DNA of 64,000 bases from the NCBI RefSeq assembly GCF_049800675.1, contig NZ_JBLOOT010000010.1, forward strand, positions 1-64,000, read 5' to 3'. The notes beneath the pieces were generated by a model. It was not told where the DNA came from and did not search any database. It saw nothing but the letters and a program-made list of their open reading frames with translations. The stretch comes from Cauispirillum nitrogeniifigens (GTDB lineage: Bacteria > Pseudomonadota > Alphaproteobacteria > Rhodospirillales > Rhodospirillaceae). Shown one piece after another: positions 45,296-54,095 of the stretch. Both the position numbers and the translations under genes were made by a program. The stretch's first letter is position 1. The number at the start of each line of letters is the position of its first letter.

Positions 45296-46927
45296 ATGCT
45301 TTCGCACACCCTCCAGGACGCCCTCAGACGCCGGTGGACCACGCCGGCGGTCAGCGTCGTGCGCCGCTCGGGACCGCCGACCGAGCTGACCGGCGCCGTC
45401 CTGCACGACCGCGCCCGCGACGTGGCTGCGCGCTGGCGGGCGGCTCTGGGGCCCGGCCCGCATGCCCTGGTGCTGGTGTTTCCGGCGGGGGAGGACTTCC
45501 TGGTCGCCCTGCTGGCCGGGCTGCTGGATGGCGCCATGACCGTCACGGCGGTGCCGCCGCCGCGCCGGGGCAGCCGGACCCACCACCTGGGACACATCGC
45601 CCGCGACTGCGCCGCCTCGGCCATCCTCTGCCAGCCTGCCGCCCGCGACCAGATCGCGGCGCTGCTGGCGGATGAGGGGGGGGCCGGCATACCAGTCCTG
45701 GCCCTGGGGGAGGAAGGCGCCTCCCCGGTGACGCCGCCGCCGCGCCGCTGGCCGGAGGGGAGCGCCCTGCCCGCCGTCATCCAGTACACCTCGGGTTCGA
45801 CCCGCGCCCCCAAGGGCGTGCGCATCACGGCGGCCAACATCCTCGCCAACTGCGCCACGGTGCAGCGCGCCTGGGGGCTGGACGCCGACGCCCGCGTCGT
45901 CAACTGGCTGCCGCACTATCATGACATGGGGCTGATGGGGGGCATCCTCTATCCGCTGCTGAGCGGCGCATGGTCGGCGCAGATGAGCCCGTTCGAAATG
46001 GTCCGCGATCCCGCCTTCTGGCTGCGGACGATCAGCGACCACCGGGCGACGTTCAGCGGCGGCCCGGCGTTCGCCTTCGCCGAATGCCTCAAGCGCATCC
46101 CCGACGACGCCCTCACGGGCCTCGACCTGTCCTGCTGGCAACACGCCTTCTGCGGCGCCGAGCCGGTGCCCGCCGGCCTGATCGACGCCTTCCGCGCCCG
46201 CTTCGCCTCCTGCGGACTGGCGGCGGGCGCGGTCTATGCCTGCTATGGCATGGCCGAGTACACCCTCTACGCCGCGGGCGTCCCCGAACCGGCGGCACTG
46301 CCGCCACCCCCGCCGGGCCTGGAAGCAACCCACCCCAGCATCGTGCCGCCCTTCCTCGCCGACAACGTCCGAGTCGTCGACCCCGACATGGCGGTGCCGC
46401 TGCCGGAGGGAAAGACCGGCGAAGTGTGGCTGTGCGGCCACTCCGTCGGGGACGGCTACCTCGGCCTGGCGAGGGAGACGCGCGCCACCTTCATCGAGGC
46501 CGATCTTGGAGAGGGCCCGAGGCGCTGGCTGCGCACCGGCGACCTGGGTGTCCTGACCGGCGACCGGCTGTTCATCACCGGGCGCATCAAAGACGTCATC
46601 GTGGTCAACGGCCGCAAGATTGCGGCGTCCGAGGTCGAGTGGCTGGCGGCCCGCCAGCACCCCGCCCTCAACCCGTTCGGCGCCGCCGCGTTCCAGCCAC
46701 GGGACGGCGAGCCCGGCACCGCCGTCCTGCTGATCGAGATCAAGGGCGGACACGAATTTCCAGACCCGCACACCCTTGAGATGGTTCGCGAAAGGATCGC
46801 CAAGGCCATCCTGGGGGAGTTTGGCATACATATGGTTGACGTGGTCTTTCTGACCCGTGGTAGCTTGCAACGGACCACGAGTGGAAAGGTGCGCCGCGCC
46901 AACGTGGCAGCCTCCTACTCGGGGTGA
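45296..46927 (+). CDS. Fatty acyl-AMP ligase (FAAL-type adenylating enzyme)
   Basis: 543 residues of the ANL superfamily. The phosphate-binding loop is YTSGSTRAPKGV (about 164-175). The FAAL-type motif WLPHYHDMGLMGGIL follows at about 203-217, then YGMAEYTLYAAG (about 319-330), RTGDLGVLTGDRLFITGRIKDVI with the hinge Asp, and the C-terminal SGKVRR lysine. FAALs activate fatty acids as acyl-adenylates and pass them to a carrier protein instead of CoA; the WLPxYHDMGL motif favours this class over CoA ligases. An ACP gene lies two genes downstream, which supports that. It is the first gene of a compact plus-strand operon with no PKS or NRPS gene. The acyl chain cannot be predicted. Confidence 0.88.
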   Translation: MLSHTLQDALRRRWTTPAVSVVRRSGPPTELTGAVLHDRARDVAARWRAALGPGPHALVLVFPAGEDFLVALLAGLLDGAMTVTAVPPPRRGSRTHHLGHIARDCAASAILCQPAARDQIAALLADEGGAGIPVLALGEEGASPVTPPPRRWPEGSALPAVIQYTSGSTRAPKGVRITAANILANCATVQRAWGLDADARVVNWLPHYHDMGLMGGILYPLLSGAWSAQMSPFEMVRDPAFWLRTISDHRATFSGGPAFAFAECLKRIPDDALTGLDLSCWQHAFCGAEPVPAGLIDAFRARFASCGLAAGAVYACYGMAEYTLYAAGVPEPAALPPPPPGLEATHPSIVPPFLADNVRVVDPDMAVPLPEGKTGEVWLCGHSVGDGYLGLARETRATFIEADLGEGPRRWLRTGDLGVLTGDRLFITGRIKDVIVVNGRKIAASEVEWLAARQHPALNPFGAAAFQPRDGEPGTAVLLIEIKGGHEFPDPHTLEMVRERIAKAILGEFGIHMVDVVFLTRGSLQRTTSGKVRRANVAASYSG

Positions 46928-46958
46928 TGGTCAACCCTGCGGGACCCATAACTGAACC

Positions 46959-49154
46959 ATGGTCAGCGCGCGTACATGGAAAGAGTCCCGCTTGCTGCGT
47001 GACCCTGACGTCGTGGAAGGCGTGCTCAAGGACGGTGAGCTTTTCCACCTCCCGTCGATCCTGGGCTATCTCGACATGCTGGAGGCCCGCACCGGCGAAA
47101 GCTTCGCCGCCGCGCGCCGGATGATCGACCACTCCCTGGCATTCCGGCAGCGTGACGAGCATCTGGCCGGACGGCGCCTGACCGCCCCGTTCTTCGCCCC
47201 CAAGGCCGTCGACGCCTGGCGTCCGTGCGCCGAACGGGCGGTCGAGGCGGTCCTGGACACGCTGGCCGAAGCCGCCGACCCCGACCTCGTGGAGCACTTC
47301 ACGAAGCCTGCCTTCACGGCTTTCGTGGGCAGTCTGGTGGGCCTTGAGCCTCGCCCCGCGGACGACCTGTACGACCGCGCCCAGACGGCCAACCAACTGG
47401 CCCACCCGTTGCTGCCGGTGGCCGACCTCAGCGCCGCCAATGCGGCGATCGGCGCCCTCCTGGGCCGCGTGGCGACGACCCCAGGCCACGGTCACGGCGC
47501 CGGCGCCCCACCGACATTCCTGGCCTTCCTCGCCGCCGCGCCCGAAACGGATCGGGCCGGCATCGACACCGTGGCCCTGGCGGTCGCCGTGGTGGTCGGC
47601 AGCATGACCCTGGCCCAGTTCCTGAACCTCGCCCTGCACGGCCTGCTGCGCCAGCCGACGTCCGTGTGGGCGGCGGTCGCCGGGCCGGGCTGGGCCGAGG
47701 CGAACCTGGACAGGATTCTGTCGCTCTATCCGTCGGGGCTGGCGATGGTGCGCACCGCCACCGGCACCGTGGAGATCGCCGGCTGCCCCTATCACGCCGG
47801 GGAGACGGTGGTGATGGACACCGCCGGAGCCAACGCCGAGCTGCGGCGCGAGCAGCGGCAGCACCCCGACCGCCCGCAGCGCATCCTGTCCTTCGGGGCC
47901 GGCACCCACAAGTGCCCCGGCGAGCCCCTGTCGCGCCTGTTCCTGGCGGTGGCCCTGCCCGCCCTGGCCCGGCGCTTCCCCCATCTGGCGCTCCATGTCG
48001 ACCGGGCGCGGTTCGTGGTGTCGCCGATGTTGCAGGTGCCGCTGTCCCTGCCCTGCGAACGCGATGGCCGGACGGTGCGCCTGTCGGCGCGCATGGTCGA
48101 GGTCAAGTCCCTGGACGCGGCCCGCGCCATCGTCAACGACGACACCTTCATGCCGCCGGCCATGGAGGCGCACCTCGGCGCCCTGGCCGCACACTCCGGC
48201 ATGGACCTGGGGCCGGCGCTGCGCATTGCCCGCAACGCCATGTTCTTCATGTCGGGCGAGCGCCACGCGGTCCTCCGCCGCGCGGTGGCCGAGCATCTAG
48301 GCGGCAACCGCCTGGAGGCCTGGCAGCCGCGCTTCGATGCCGCCGTCGAAGACGGGCTGGCGCGGCTTGCCGCCTCCACCGCGCCCGATCTGATCAGCGA
48401 CTTCGCCGACCCCGTGTTCCACGGGGCGACCCATGACCTGTTCGGCATCGCCCCCGCCGACCCCGACAGATTCAACCAGCTGGCGCCCAGGCTTCAGGAC
48501 GTTCTGGAGCCGTGGCTGCCGATGCGGGAGCTGCGGCGGTTACAGGACCTGTTCGCCGGCCTGCTCGACGCCATGCGGATCCCCGCCGAGGGAGAGGCGG
48601 AGGGGGAGCGCCAGTCCCTGCTGGGCGCGCTGCTCGCCGCCGACCTGCCGGGCTTCGACGAGGACGACAGGAAGGCGGTGGTCCTGGTGCTGTACGGGGC
48701 CAGCTTCAACCTCGCCCATACCCTGGGGAACGTCCTGTACTGGTGCCTCTCCCAGCCCGAGGAGGAGCGCGACGGCGCCGGCGACCCGGCCTGGATCGAC
48801 GCCCGGCTGGAGGAACTGCTCTCCCTCTGCGCCTCGCCCAAGTACATCTACCGCATGGCCCGCGACGCCACGACCGTCGACGGCCATGCCGTCAGCCCCC
48901 ACGACACGCTGCGCCTGCAACTGCTGTCGATCAACCGGGGCACGGCGGCGGGCAATCTGGCGTTCGGGCACGGGCTGCACCGCTGCGTCGGCGCCGCGCT
49001 GTCCAAGCGCCTGCTGCGGACCGCCGTGCCCCGGCTGTTCCAGCGCTTCCCCAGGCTGGCCCTGCTGCCGCAGCGGCAGCGCTTCTTCCCCATGTCCCAG
49101 ACGGTGGCCCTGTCGTCGCTGCCGTGCCGTCTGGCGCCCCCTTCCCCCACCTGA
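46959..49154 (+). CDS. Tandem cytochrome P450-like fusion protein (two heme domains)
   Basis: 731 residues made of two P450-like halves. The first has the heme-loop FGAGTHKCPG (312-321, Cys319). The second has FGHGLHRCVG (669-678, Cys676), each followed by a normal L-helix. Both keep a C-helix HxxxxRR-type segment (68-73 region; ERHAVLRRAV at 434-443). Other conserved features are weak. The I-helix acid-alcohol pair reads VGSMT in the first half and YGASF in the second. The K-helix ExxR arginine is missing in both (LDRILSLYPS; LEELLSLCAS). Each half, about 365 residues, is shorter than a usual P450. No ferredoxin or reductase domain is attached. Cys ligation of heme is likely; oxygen activation may be unusual or absent in one half. 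The place between FAAL and ACP suggests action on an acyl-ACP. Confidence 0.82.
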   Translation: MVSARTWKESRLLRDPDVVEGVLKDGELFHLPSILGYLDMLEARTGESFAAARRMIDHSLAFRQRDEHLAGRRLTAPFFAPKAVDAWRPCAERAVEAVLDTLAEAADPDLVEHFTKPAFTAFVGSLVGLEPRPADDLYDRAQTANQLAHPLLPVADLSAANAAIGALLGRVATTPGHGHGAGAPPTFLAFLAAAPETDRAGIDTVALAVAVVVGSMTLAQFLNLALHGLLRQPTSVWAAVAGPGWAEANLDRILSLYPSGLAMVRTATGTVEIAGCPYHAGETVVMDTAGANAELRREQRQHPDRPQRILSFGAGTHKCPGEPLSRLFLAVALPALARRFPHLALHVDRARFVVSPMLQVPLSLPCERDGRTVRLSARMVEVKSLDAARAIVNDDTFMPPAMEAHLGALAAHSGMDLGPALRIARNAMFFMSGERHAVLRRAVAEHLGGNRLEAWQPRFDAAVEDGLARLAASTAPDLISDFADPVFHGATHDLFGIAPADPDRFNQLAPRLQDVLEPWLPMRELRRLQDLFAGLLDAMRIPAEGEAEGERQSLLGALLAADLPGFDEDDRKAVVLVLYGASFNLAHTLGNVLYWCLSQPEEERDGAGDPAWIDARLEELLSLCASPKYIYRMARDATTVDGHAVSPHDTLRLQLLSINRGTAAGNLAFGHGLHRCVGAALSKRLLRTAVPRLFQRFPRLALLPQRQRFFPMSQTVALSSLPCRLAPPSPT

Positions 49155-49163
49155 GGACTGCAA

Positions 49164-49421
49164 ATGACCGCCAGCGACACCGTCCAGGCCGTCCTGGACT
49201 TCCTGTATCCGCGCATCGGCACGGCGACCAAGAGCGACCCGTCGAGCCTGGGGCCGGACACCGGGCTTCTCGACCTGGGCCTGCAATCCATCGACGCCGT
49301 GGTGCTGTCCGGCGAGGTCGAGGACGCGTTCCAGATCGAGGTCAACCCGGCCATGATCTTCGAGCATGACACCATCGGCGAGTTCGCAAGCGCCATCGGA
49401 GCGCTGCTGGACAAGAAATGA
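49164..49421 (+). CDS. Acyl carrier protein
   Basis: 85 residues, all-helical pattern, with the phosphopantetheine site DLGLQSIDAVVL; Ser42 is the expected attachment residue, where family members usually read DSLxxV. It is too distinct in sequence and place to be the housekeeping AcpP, and probably serves the surrounding pathway by carrying the acyl group made by the FAAL. It starts nine bases after the P450 fusion gene (GAGG upstream) and overlaps the carbamoyltransferase start by four bases. Confidence 0.88.
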   Translation: MTASDTVQAVLDFLYPRIGTATKSDPSSLGPDTGLLDLGLQSIDAVVLSGEVEDAFQIEVNPAMIFEHDTIGEFASAIGALLDKK

Positions 49422-51136
49422 GCACCTGGTACCTGGGCCTGTCGACATCGGGGCATGACCCGGCGCTGGCGCTGGTCGACGAAGACGGGCGGCTGGCCTT
49501 CGCCGAGGCGACCGAGCGTTTCATGCAGGACAAGCGCGCCTGGGGCATCGCCCCCGACCACGTCCCCCATCTGGCGGCGGCCCTGGCCCAGGTCGGCTTC
49601 GACCCGGCGCACGACCGCCTGGTGGTCGCCACGAGCTGGACGCTGACCAAGGCCGCCCTGCCCGTGACCCTGTCCAACGCCCTGCTGCCGGCGCGCGACG
49701 GTCTGTGGATGAGCGGCCTCCAGGCGGCGGCCCAGGCCAGTGCCGGGGCCTCGCTGCTGCGCCTCGGCCTGTGCGAGCGGATACCCGAGGTGATGCGCTT
49801 CGACCACCACCTGTGCCACGCCGCCATGGCCGTCCACCAGTCGCCGTTCGAGGACGCCACCTGCGTCGTCATGGACGGCGAGGGCGAGGCCGGGGCGCTG
49901 TCCGTGTTCGACCTGCGGGGCCGCGCCCTGGCGCGGCGCTGGCGGTCCTGGGGACCGGGCAGCCTGGGCGCGTTCTATGCCTTCGTCACCGGCGCCTGCG
50001 GCTTCGATTGGCGCGAGGGCGAGGAATGGAAGGTGATGGGCCTGGCCGCCTATGGACGGGTGCTTCCCGAGCTTGTCGACACCCTGGCCGAAATGATCGT
50101 CGTCGACCGGGGCCGCCTGCGCCTGGCCGATGATGCCACGGTGGACCGCGTGCGGGCCGCCGCCGCGCGCCATTCCCGCAGCCCGGCCGACCCCATCGCC
50201 CAGGCGGCGGACCTCGCCGCCTCCGGTCAGGCGGCCTACGCCCTGCTGGCCGACCGCGTGCTGGCGGCCTGCGCCGAAGAGGCGGGGGCGGGAGCGGGCG
50301 GCGACCTCATCCTGGCGGGCGGGTGCGCCCTGAACTCCTCCTACAACGGCACCATCGCCGGCCGCCTGGGCTTCGCGCGGGTGTTCGTGCCGTCCGCCCC
50401 GGCCGATGACGGCAACGCGGTCGGCGCCGCCATCCTCGCCTGGGCCAAGGATCGCGGCACCGGAGCCATTCCGGCGGGCGACGGCTCGCCCTACCTCGGC
50501 AGCCGGGTGAACCCGCGGGCCGTGGAAAAGGCGGTGCGCGGCGCCGGACCGCTGGCGGTGAGCGACGTCGCCGGCCGCTCGGCCGAGGCCGTGGCCGAGC
50601 GGCTGCGCGGCGGCCGGATCCTCGGCGTGCTGCGGGGCCAGGCCGAGTTCGGGCCGCGCGCCCTGGGCAACCGCTCCATCCTGGCCGACCCGCGCCCGGC
50701 GGAGATGAAGGACCGCATCAACAGCGCCGTGAAGGGCCGCGAGTCCTATCGCCCCTTCGCCCCGGTGGTTCCCGAAGGCCGCGTTGGAGACTGGTTCGCC
50801 GATCCGCAGCCGTCGCCCTACATGTCGTTCACCAAGCGCTGGCACGGGGCCGCCGCCGCCCGTGTGCCGGCGGTGGTGCACGCCGACGGCACCGGCCGCC
50901 TCCAGACCGTGAGCCCGGCCGGCAATGCCTGGCTGCACGACGTGGTGGAGCACTTCGGGGCCGCCACCGGCGTGCCCGTCATCCTCAACACCAGCTTCAA
51001 CATCATGGGCAAGCCCATCGTCCATTCCTGCGAGGACGCGCTGGCCGTGCTGCTGACCTCCGGCCTCGACGGCGTCCTGATCGAGGACACGCTGATCGAG
51101 AAGGCCGCCCTCCCTCCCTGGGAAAGCCCCCCATGA
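49418..51136 (+). CDS. Carbamoyltransferase, NodU/CmcH/TobZ family
   Basis: 572 residues. The N-terminal Kae1-like domain (about 1-350) starts LGLSTSGHDPALALVDEDG and carries the metal ligands in FDHHLCHAAMA (HxxxH). It also has EEWKVMGLAAYG and LILAGGCALNSSYNG. The C-terminal YrdC-like domain holds EFGPRALGNRSILADPR, EMKDRINSAVKGRESYRPFAP and ILNTSFN. Members use carbamoyl phosphate and ATP to make carbamoyl-AMP, then carbamoylate a hydroxyl of a sugar, antibiotic or lipid. Here a hydroxyl made by the neighbouring P450 is a plausible acceptor; that is inference. It overlaps both neighbours by ATGA, so the three genes are translationally coupled. Confidence 0.9.
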   Translation: MSTWYLGLSTSGHDPALALVDEDGRLAFAEATERFMQDKRAWGIAPDHVPHLAAALAQVGFDPAHDRLVVATSWTLTKAALPVTLSNALLPARDGLWMSGLQAAAQASAGASLLRLGLCERIPEVMRFDHHLCHAAMAVHQSPFEDATCVVMDGEGEAGALSVFDLRGRALARRWRSWGPGSLGAFYAFVTGACGFDWREGEEWKVMGLAAYGRVLPELVDTLAEMIVVDRGRLRLADDATVDRVRAAAARHSRSPADPIAQAADLAASGQAAYALLADRVLAACAEEAGAGAGGDLILAGGCALNSSYNGTIAGRLGFARVFVPSAPADDGNAVGAAILAWAKDRGTGAIPAGDGSPYLGSRVNPRAVEKAVRGAGPLAVSDVAGRSAEAVAERLRGGRILGVLRGQAEFGPRALGNRSILADPRPAEMKDRINSAVKGRESYRPFAPVVPEGRVGDWFADPQPSPYMSFTKRWHGAAAARVPAVVHADGTGRLQTVSPAGNAWLHDVVEHFGAATGVPVILNTSFNIMGKPIVHSCEDALAVLLTSGLDGVLIEDTLIEKAALPPWESPP

Positions 51137-52686
51137 CCGCCCTGAAGCGCCTTCTCCTCGTTTCGCCCATGCCCAGCTTCACCCGCGACGGGCAGGAAAA
51201 GGCCACGCCCGACCGCCTCATTCAGGCGCCGGTGCCGGTGGTGCGCATTGGCGCGCTGGTGCTGGTGACCGTCGCCGCCCTGGTGCCCGACGGCCTGTTC
51301 GACATCACCCTGTGCGACGAGGAGCTTGAGCGGGTCGACCTTGACACCGACGCCGACATCATCGGCATCACCGCCAACGTCGCGCAGGCCCAGCGCGGCA
51401 TCCGGCTGGCGCGGGAATTCAAGCGGCGCGGCAAGACCGTCATCATGGGCGGCCCCCACGTCTCCCTCGCCCCCTGGCTGTTCGAGGGGGAGGCCGACAG
51501 CATCGTCGTCGGCGAACTGGAGCCGATTGCCACGGAGGTCTTCACCGACCTGCACGCCGGCCGGCTCAAGCCCCGCTACACCGGCGCCAAGGCCGACATG
51601 GCGGCGGCGGTGCTGCCGCGCTGGGACCTCTATCCCAACGACCGGGTCATTTCCGGCGTGGTGCAGACCAGCCGGGGATGCCCCTTTGAATGCAAGTTCT
51701 GCGACGTCATCCAGTACCTGGGCCGGGTGCAGCGCCACAAGCCGGTCGACCGGGTGATCGAGGAGATCGGCATCCTCTACGACCTGGGCTACCGGCACAT
51801 CACGCTGTCGGACGACAACTTCACGGTCTATCGCCGGCGGGCGCGCAGCCTGCTGGAGGCGATCATCGCCTGGAACGGGGCGGACGGACGCGACCACGTC
51901 ACCTTCGACACGCAGATGTCCATCGACGTGGCGCGCGACCCCGACCTCATGAACCTGTGCAACCACGCCGGCCTGCGCTACGGCCTGTTCGGGCTGGAAA
52001 CCAGCAGTCCCGAGGGGCTGGCCGAGAGCAACAAGCGCCAGAACCTCCGCGTCGACCTGAAGGAAGAATGCGAGAAGGCCGTCACGGCGGGGATCCACAC
52101 GACATGCAGCCTGATCGTCGGGTTCGACACCGACGGCCCGGACTGCTTCCAGCGCCAGCTCGACTTCGCCATGTCGCTGCCCAACGTCATCATCCGGGTG
52201 GCCGTGCTGGTCGCCTCCGTCGCCACGCCGCTGTACGACGAACTCCGGCAGGCGGGGCGCATCGTCGCGGACGCGGCCTCCCAGTTCGACGGCGGCGACA
52301 TGATGACGAACTTCCTCCCCGCCCGGATGACCCGCGAGGCCCTGGCCGAGGGAACCATCTGGCTGTCGCGGGAGATCATGCGCCCCGAGAACGCCGCCAT
52401 CCGCTTCCGCCGGCTGGCGGAGCTGCTGCGGCCGGCGCCATGGGCGGCCGAGGGCCGGCGGACAACCGTGCGGCCGACCGTGTCCAAGGCGTACCGCCAC
52501 CTCCTGACCCTGTGGGCCCGCGATCCCAGCATCCGCGCGCTGCTGGAGGAGGTCCGCGATCTGGCGGCCGCGCGCCCCCTCATCCGCGAAGACCTGATGG
52601 ACGCGCTGGGGCACTACCTGGCGGTCTATGACGGCCTCAATGCCGAGCGCCGCCCGCTGGCGGCCAGCCCGTTGGCGACGGCCTGA
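51133..52686 (+). CDS. B12-binding-domain-type radical SAM protein
   Basis: 517 residues. The N-terminal Rossmann-like part (about 5-140, DADIIGITANVAQAQRG and VIMGGPHVS) resembles a cobalamin-binding domain but lacks the DxHxxG histidine, so cobalamin could only bind base-off/His-off, as in most class B radical SAM methyltransferases. The radical SAM core starts at TSRGCPFECKFCD with Cys183, Cys187 and Cys190. It has the ELP-like LSDDNF region and a C-terminal alpha extension (about 395-517). Related enzymes methylate unactivated carbons or do C-C chemistry in hopanoid, phosphonate and antibiotic pathways. Its substrate is presumably the ACP-bound or released acyl compound. Confidence 0.85.
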   Translation: MTALKRLLLVSPMPSFTRDGQEKATPDRLIQAPVPVVRIGALVLVTVAALVPDGLFDITLCDEELERVDLDTDADIIGITANVAQAQRGIRLAREFKRRGKTVIMGGPHVSLAPWLFEGEADSIVVGELEPIATEVFTDLHAGRLKPRYTGAKADMAAAVLPRWDLYPNDRVISGVVQTSRGCPFECKFCDVIQYLGRVQRHKPVDRVIEEIGILYDLGYRHITLSDDNFTVYRRRARSLLEAIIAWNGADGRDHVTFDTQMSIDVARDPDLMNLCNHAGLRYGLFGLETSSPEGLAESNKRQNLRVDLKEECEKAVTAGIHTTCSLIVGFDTDGPDCFQRQLDFAMSLPNVIIRVAVLVASVATPLYDELRQAGRIVADAASQFDGGDMMTNFLPARMTREALAEGTIWLSREIMRPENAAIRFRRLAELLRPAPWAAEGRRTTVRPTVSKAYRHLLTLWARDPSIRALLEEVRDLAAARPLIREDLMDALGHYLAVYDGLNAERRPLAASPLATA

Positions 52687-52691
52687 GCGCC

Positions 52692-53696
52692 ATGGATCGG
52701 CTGGGCGTCATCCTCAAGCACCTCAAGGTGTTCGTCTCCGGCTGGGACGGCGAGGCCCTCGGGCCGGACGGGCTCGTCCATGTGCTCAATGCCGGCGGGT
52801 CGCGGCCGCCCCTGGTGTGGTGCTTCAACGCCCGCAGCGAGTTCACCGCCCTGGCCGAAGCGCTCGGCCCCAAGCAGCCGGTGATCGGCCTGCGGTCGCT
52901 GAACGTGCTGGTCGACTACCGCAAGCGGTCGACCGCCGCCGACGCCCTTGTCGCCGCCCACTACGTGCGCATCCTGCGCGACCACGTCGACCTGTCGCGG
53001 TGCTGGGTCGGCGGCAACTGCCAGGGTGCTTCGGTGGCGTCGGAAATGGCCGGCCTGCTGGTGCGCAAGGGCTGCGTCGTGCGGGCCTTCATCTCCATGG
53101 AGTGGACGCCCTTCATGCCGTTCCCCGGCCACTGCGCGCTGGTGTTCGGCTCCGACAGCCGCGACTTCAACCCCTTCCTCGGCGGCCGCGACCCGTGGCC
53201 GATGTGGCGCCACATGTTCGGCGCGACGAGCTGCCACAGCCTGCCCGGCGACCACGCCACCTACTTCAAGCCCGAGAGGGTCCGGCACCTGGCCCGCCTC
53301 CTCCGCCAGATCATGGCGATGCCGCCCGTCCGCGTCCGCCGCAGCGCCGAGCGGGAGCCGCTGGTGGTCGAGCCGCCGCCGGAGCGGGTCGGCGCCGACG
53401 AGCCGGTGCCCCTGCTGGTCGCCCGGCGCTGCCTCGACCGCCTGGACAGCCGGCTCTACGCGGTGTGGATCCCCGACATGCTCGTCCCCCACGTCGCCAC
53501 CCTGCACAAGCCGCTGCTGAGCGCGGCGGGGCCGTGCATCCTGATGCGGGCGCCGGTGCTGCCGGGGCGCTGGACGCTGCACGTCTTCGACTGCGTGGAC
53601 GGCCACGGCCCCCGCGACTGGCACCAGCAGATCGGCAAGGGGTGGACCATCGACGTCACCGCCCCCTGGGCTGCGGCGCCAGGGACGGGACAGTGA
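52692..53696 (+). CDS. Alpha/beta-hydrolase thioesterase-like protein with Cys nucleophile
   Basis: 334 residues. Residues about 25-210 match the PKS/NRPS thioesterase fold: opening PPLVWCFNARSEFTALAEALG, the QPVIGLRSL strand, a nucleophile elbow GGNCQGA with Cys110 instead of Ser, and PGDHATYF with the catalytic His188. The usual Asp position reads ISMEW, so Glu137 may complete the triad. A C-terminal region of about 120 residues (215-334), beta-rich with many Trp and Pro, has no family I recognise. Known thioesterases of this fold release or transfer acyl groups from carrier proteins; a Cys nucleophile often goes with amide/ester condensation rather than hydrolysis. Five bases after the radical SAM gene, it closes the operon. 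Confidence 0.75.
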   Translation: MDRLGVILKHLKVFVSGWDGEALGPDGLVHVLNAGGSRPPLVWCFNARSEFTALAEALGPKQPVIGLRSLNVLVDYRKRSTAADALVAAHYVRILRDHVDLSRCWVGGNCQGASVASEMAGLLVRKGCVVRAFISMEWTPFMPFPGHCALVFGSDSRDFNPFLGGRDPWPMWRHMFGATSCHSLPGDHATYFKPERVRHLARLLRQIMAMPPVRVRRSAEREPLVVEPPPERVGADEPVPLLVARRCLDRLDSRLYAVWIPDMLVPHVATLHKPLLSAAGPCILMRAPVLPGRWTLHVFDCVDGHGPRDWHQQIGKGWTIDVTAPWAAAPGTGQ

Positions 53697-53777
53697 TCGC
53701 CGCCCGCGCCGGACGCTAGCCGGCATGGGCCGTTCGTGCTACCTCTGACGGACGACCGACTCGGCGGGAGACGCCCC

Positions 53778-54095
53778 ATGACCGACGACCTGCGCCGCCA
53801 GCGCCGCTTCCTGGAGGAGGTGGAACTGGCCATCCGTGCCGCCAATCGAGAGATCATCGGCGGCCACATCCCGACCATGGACCGCGAGACCTTCGTCCGC
53901 CTGGCCGTGGCCGTGGGCAAGGTGCGGGCGGCCTATCTGGAAAGCGTCCTGCACATGGACTGGGCGGCCGCCGACGATGCGGCCGTCGCCGCGCTGCGGG
54001 CCAGGCGCAAGACCTACGAGGAGGCCCGCGCCGGCTTCGACGCCCTGCGCCACTGCATCGAGGTCGGCTATGTCGACATCGGAGGCTCGAAATGA
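53778..54095 (+). CDS. Small helical hypothetical protein
   Basis: 105 residues, charged and probably all-helical, from the ATG at 53778 (MTDDLRRQRRFLEEVELAI), preceded by GGGAG. It has no signal peptide or cysteine pair. I do not recognise a family. It lies 81 bases after the thioesterase gene and overlaps the next small gene by four bases, so the two form a pair. Their link to the biosynthetic operon is uncertain. Codon use matches neighbours. Confidence 0.65.
   Translation: MTDDLRRQRRFLEEVELAIRAANREIIGGHIPTMDRETFVRLAVAVGKVRAAYLESVLHMDWAAADDAAVAALRARRKTYEEARAGFDALRHCIEVGYVDIGGSK

Noticed and set aside
44113..45903. Long minus-strand frame across rlmB and tRNA-Thr
   Set aside because: It runs through a clear tRNA and opposite a conserved methyltransferase, and its product has no recognisable domain.
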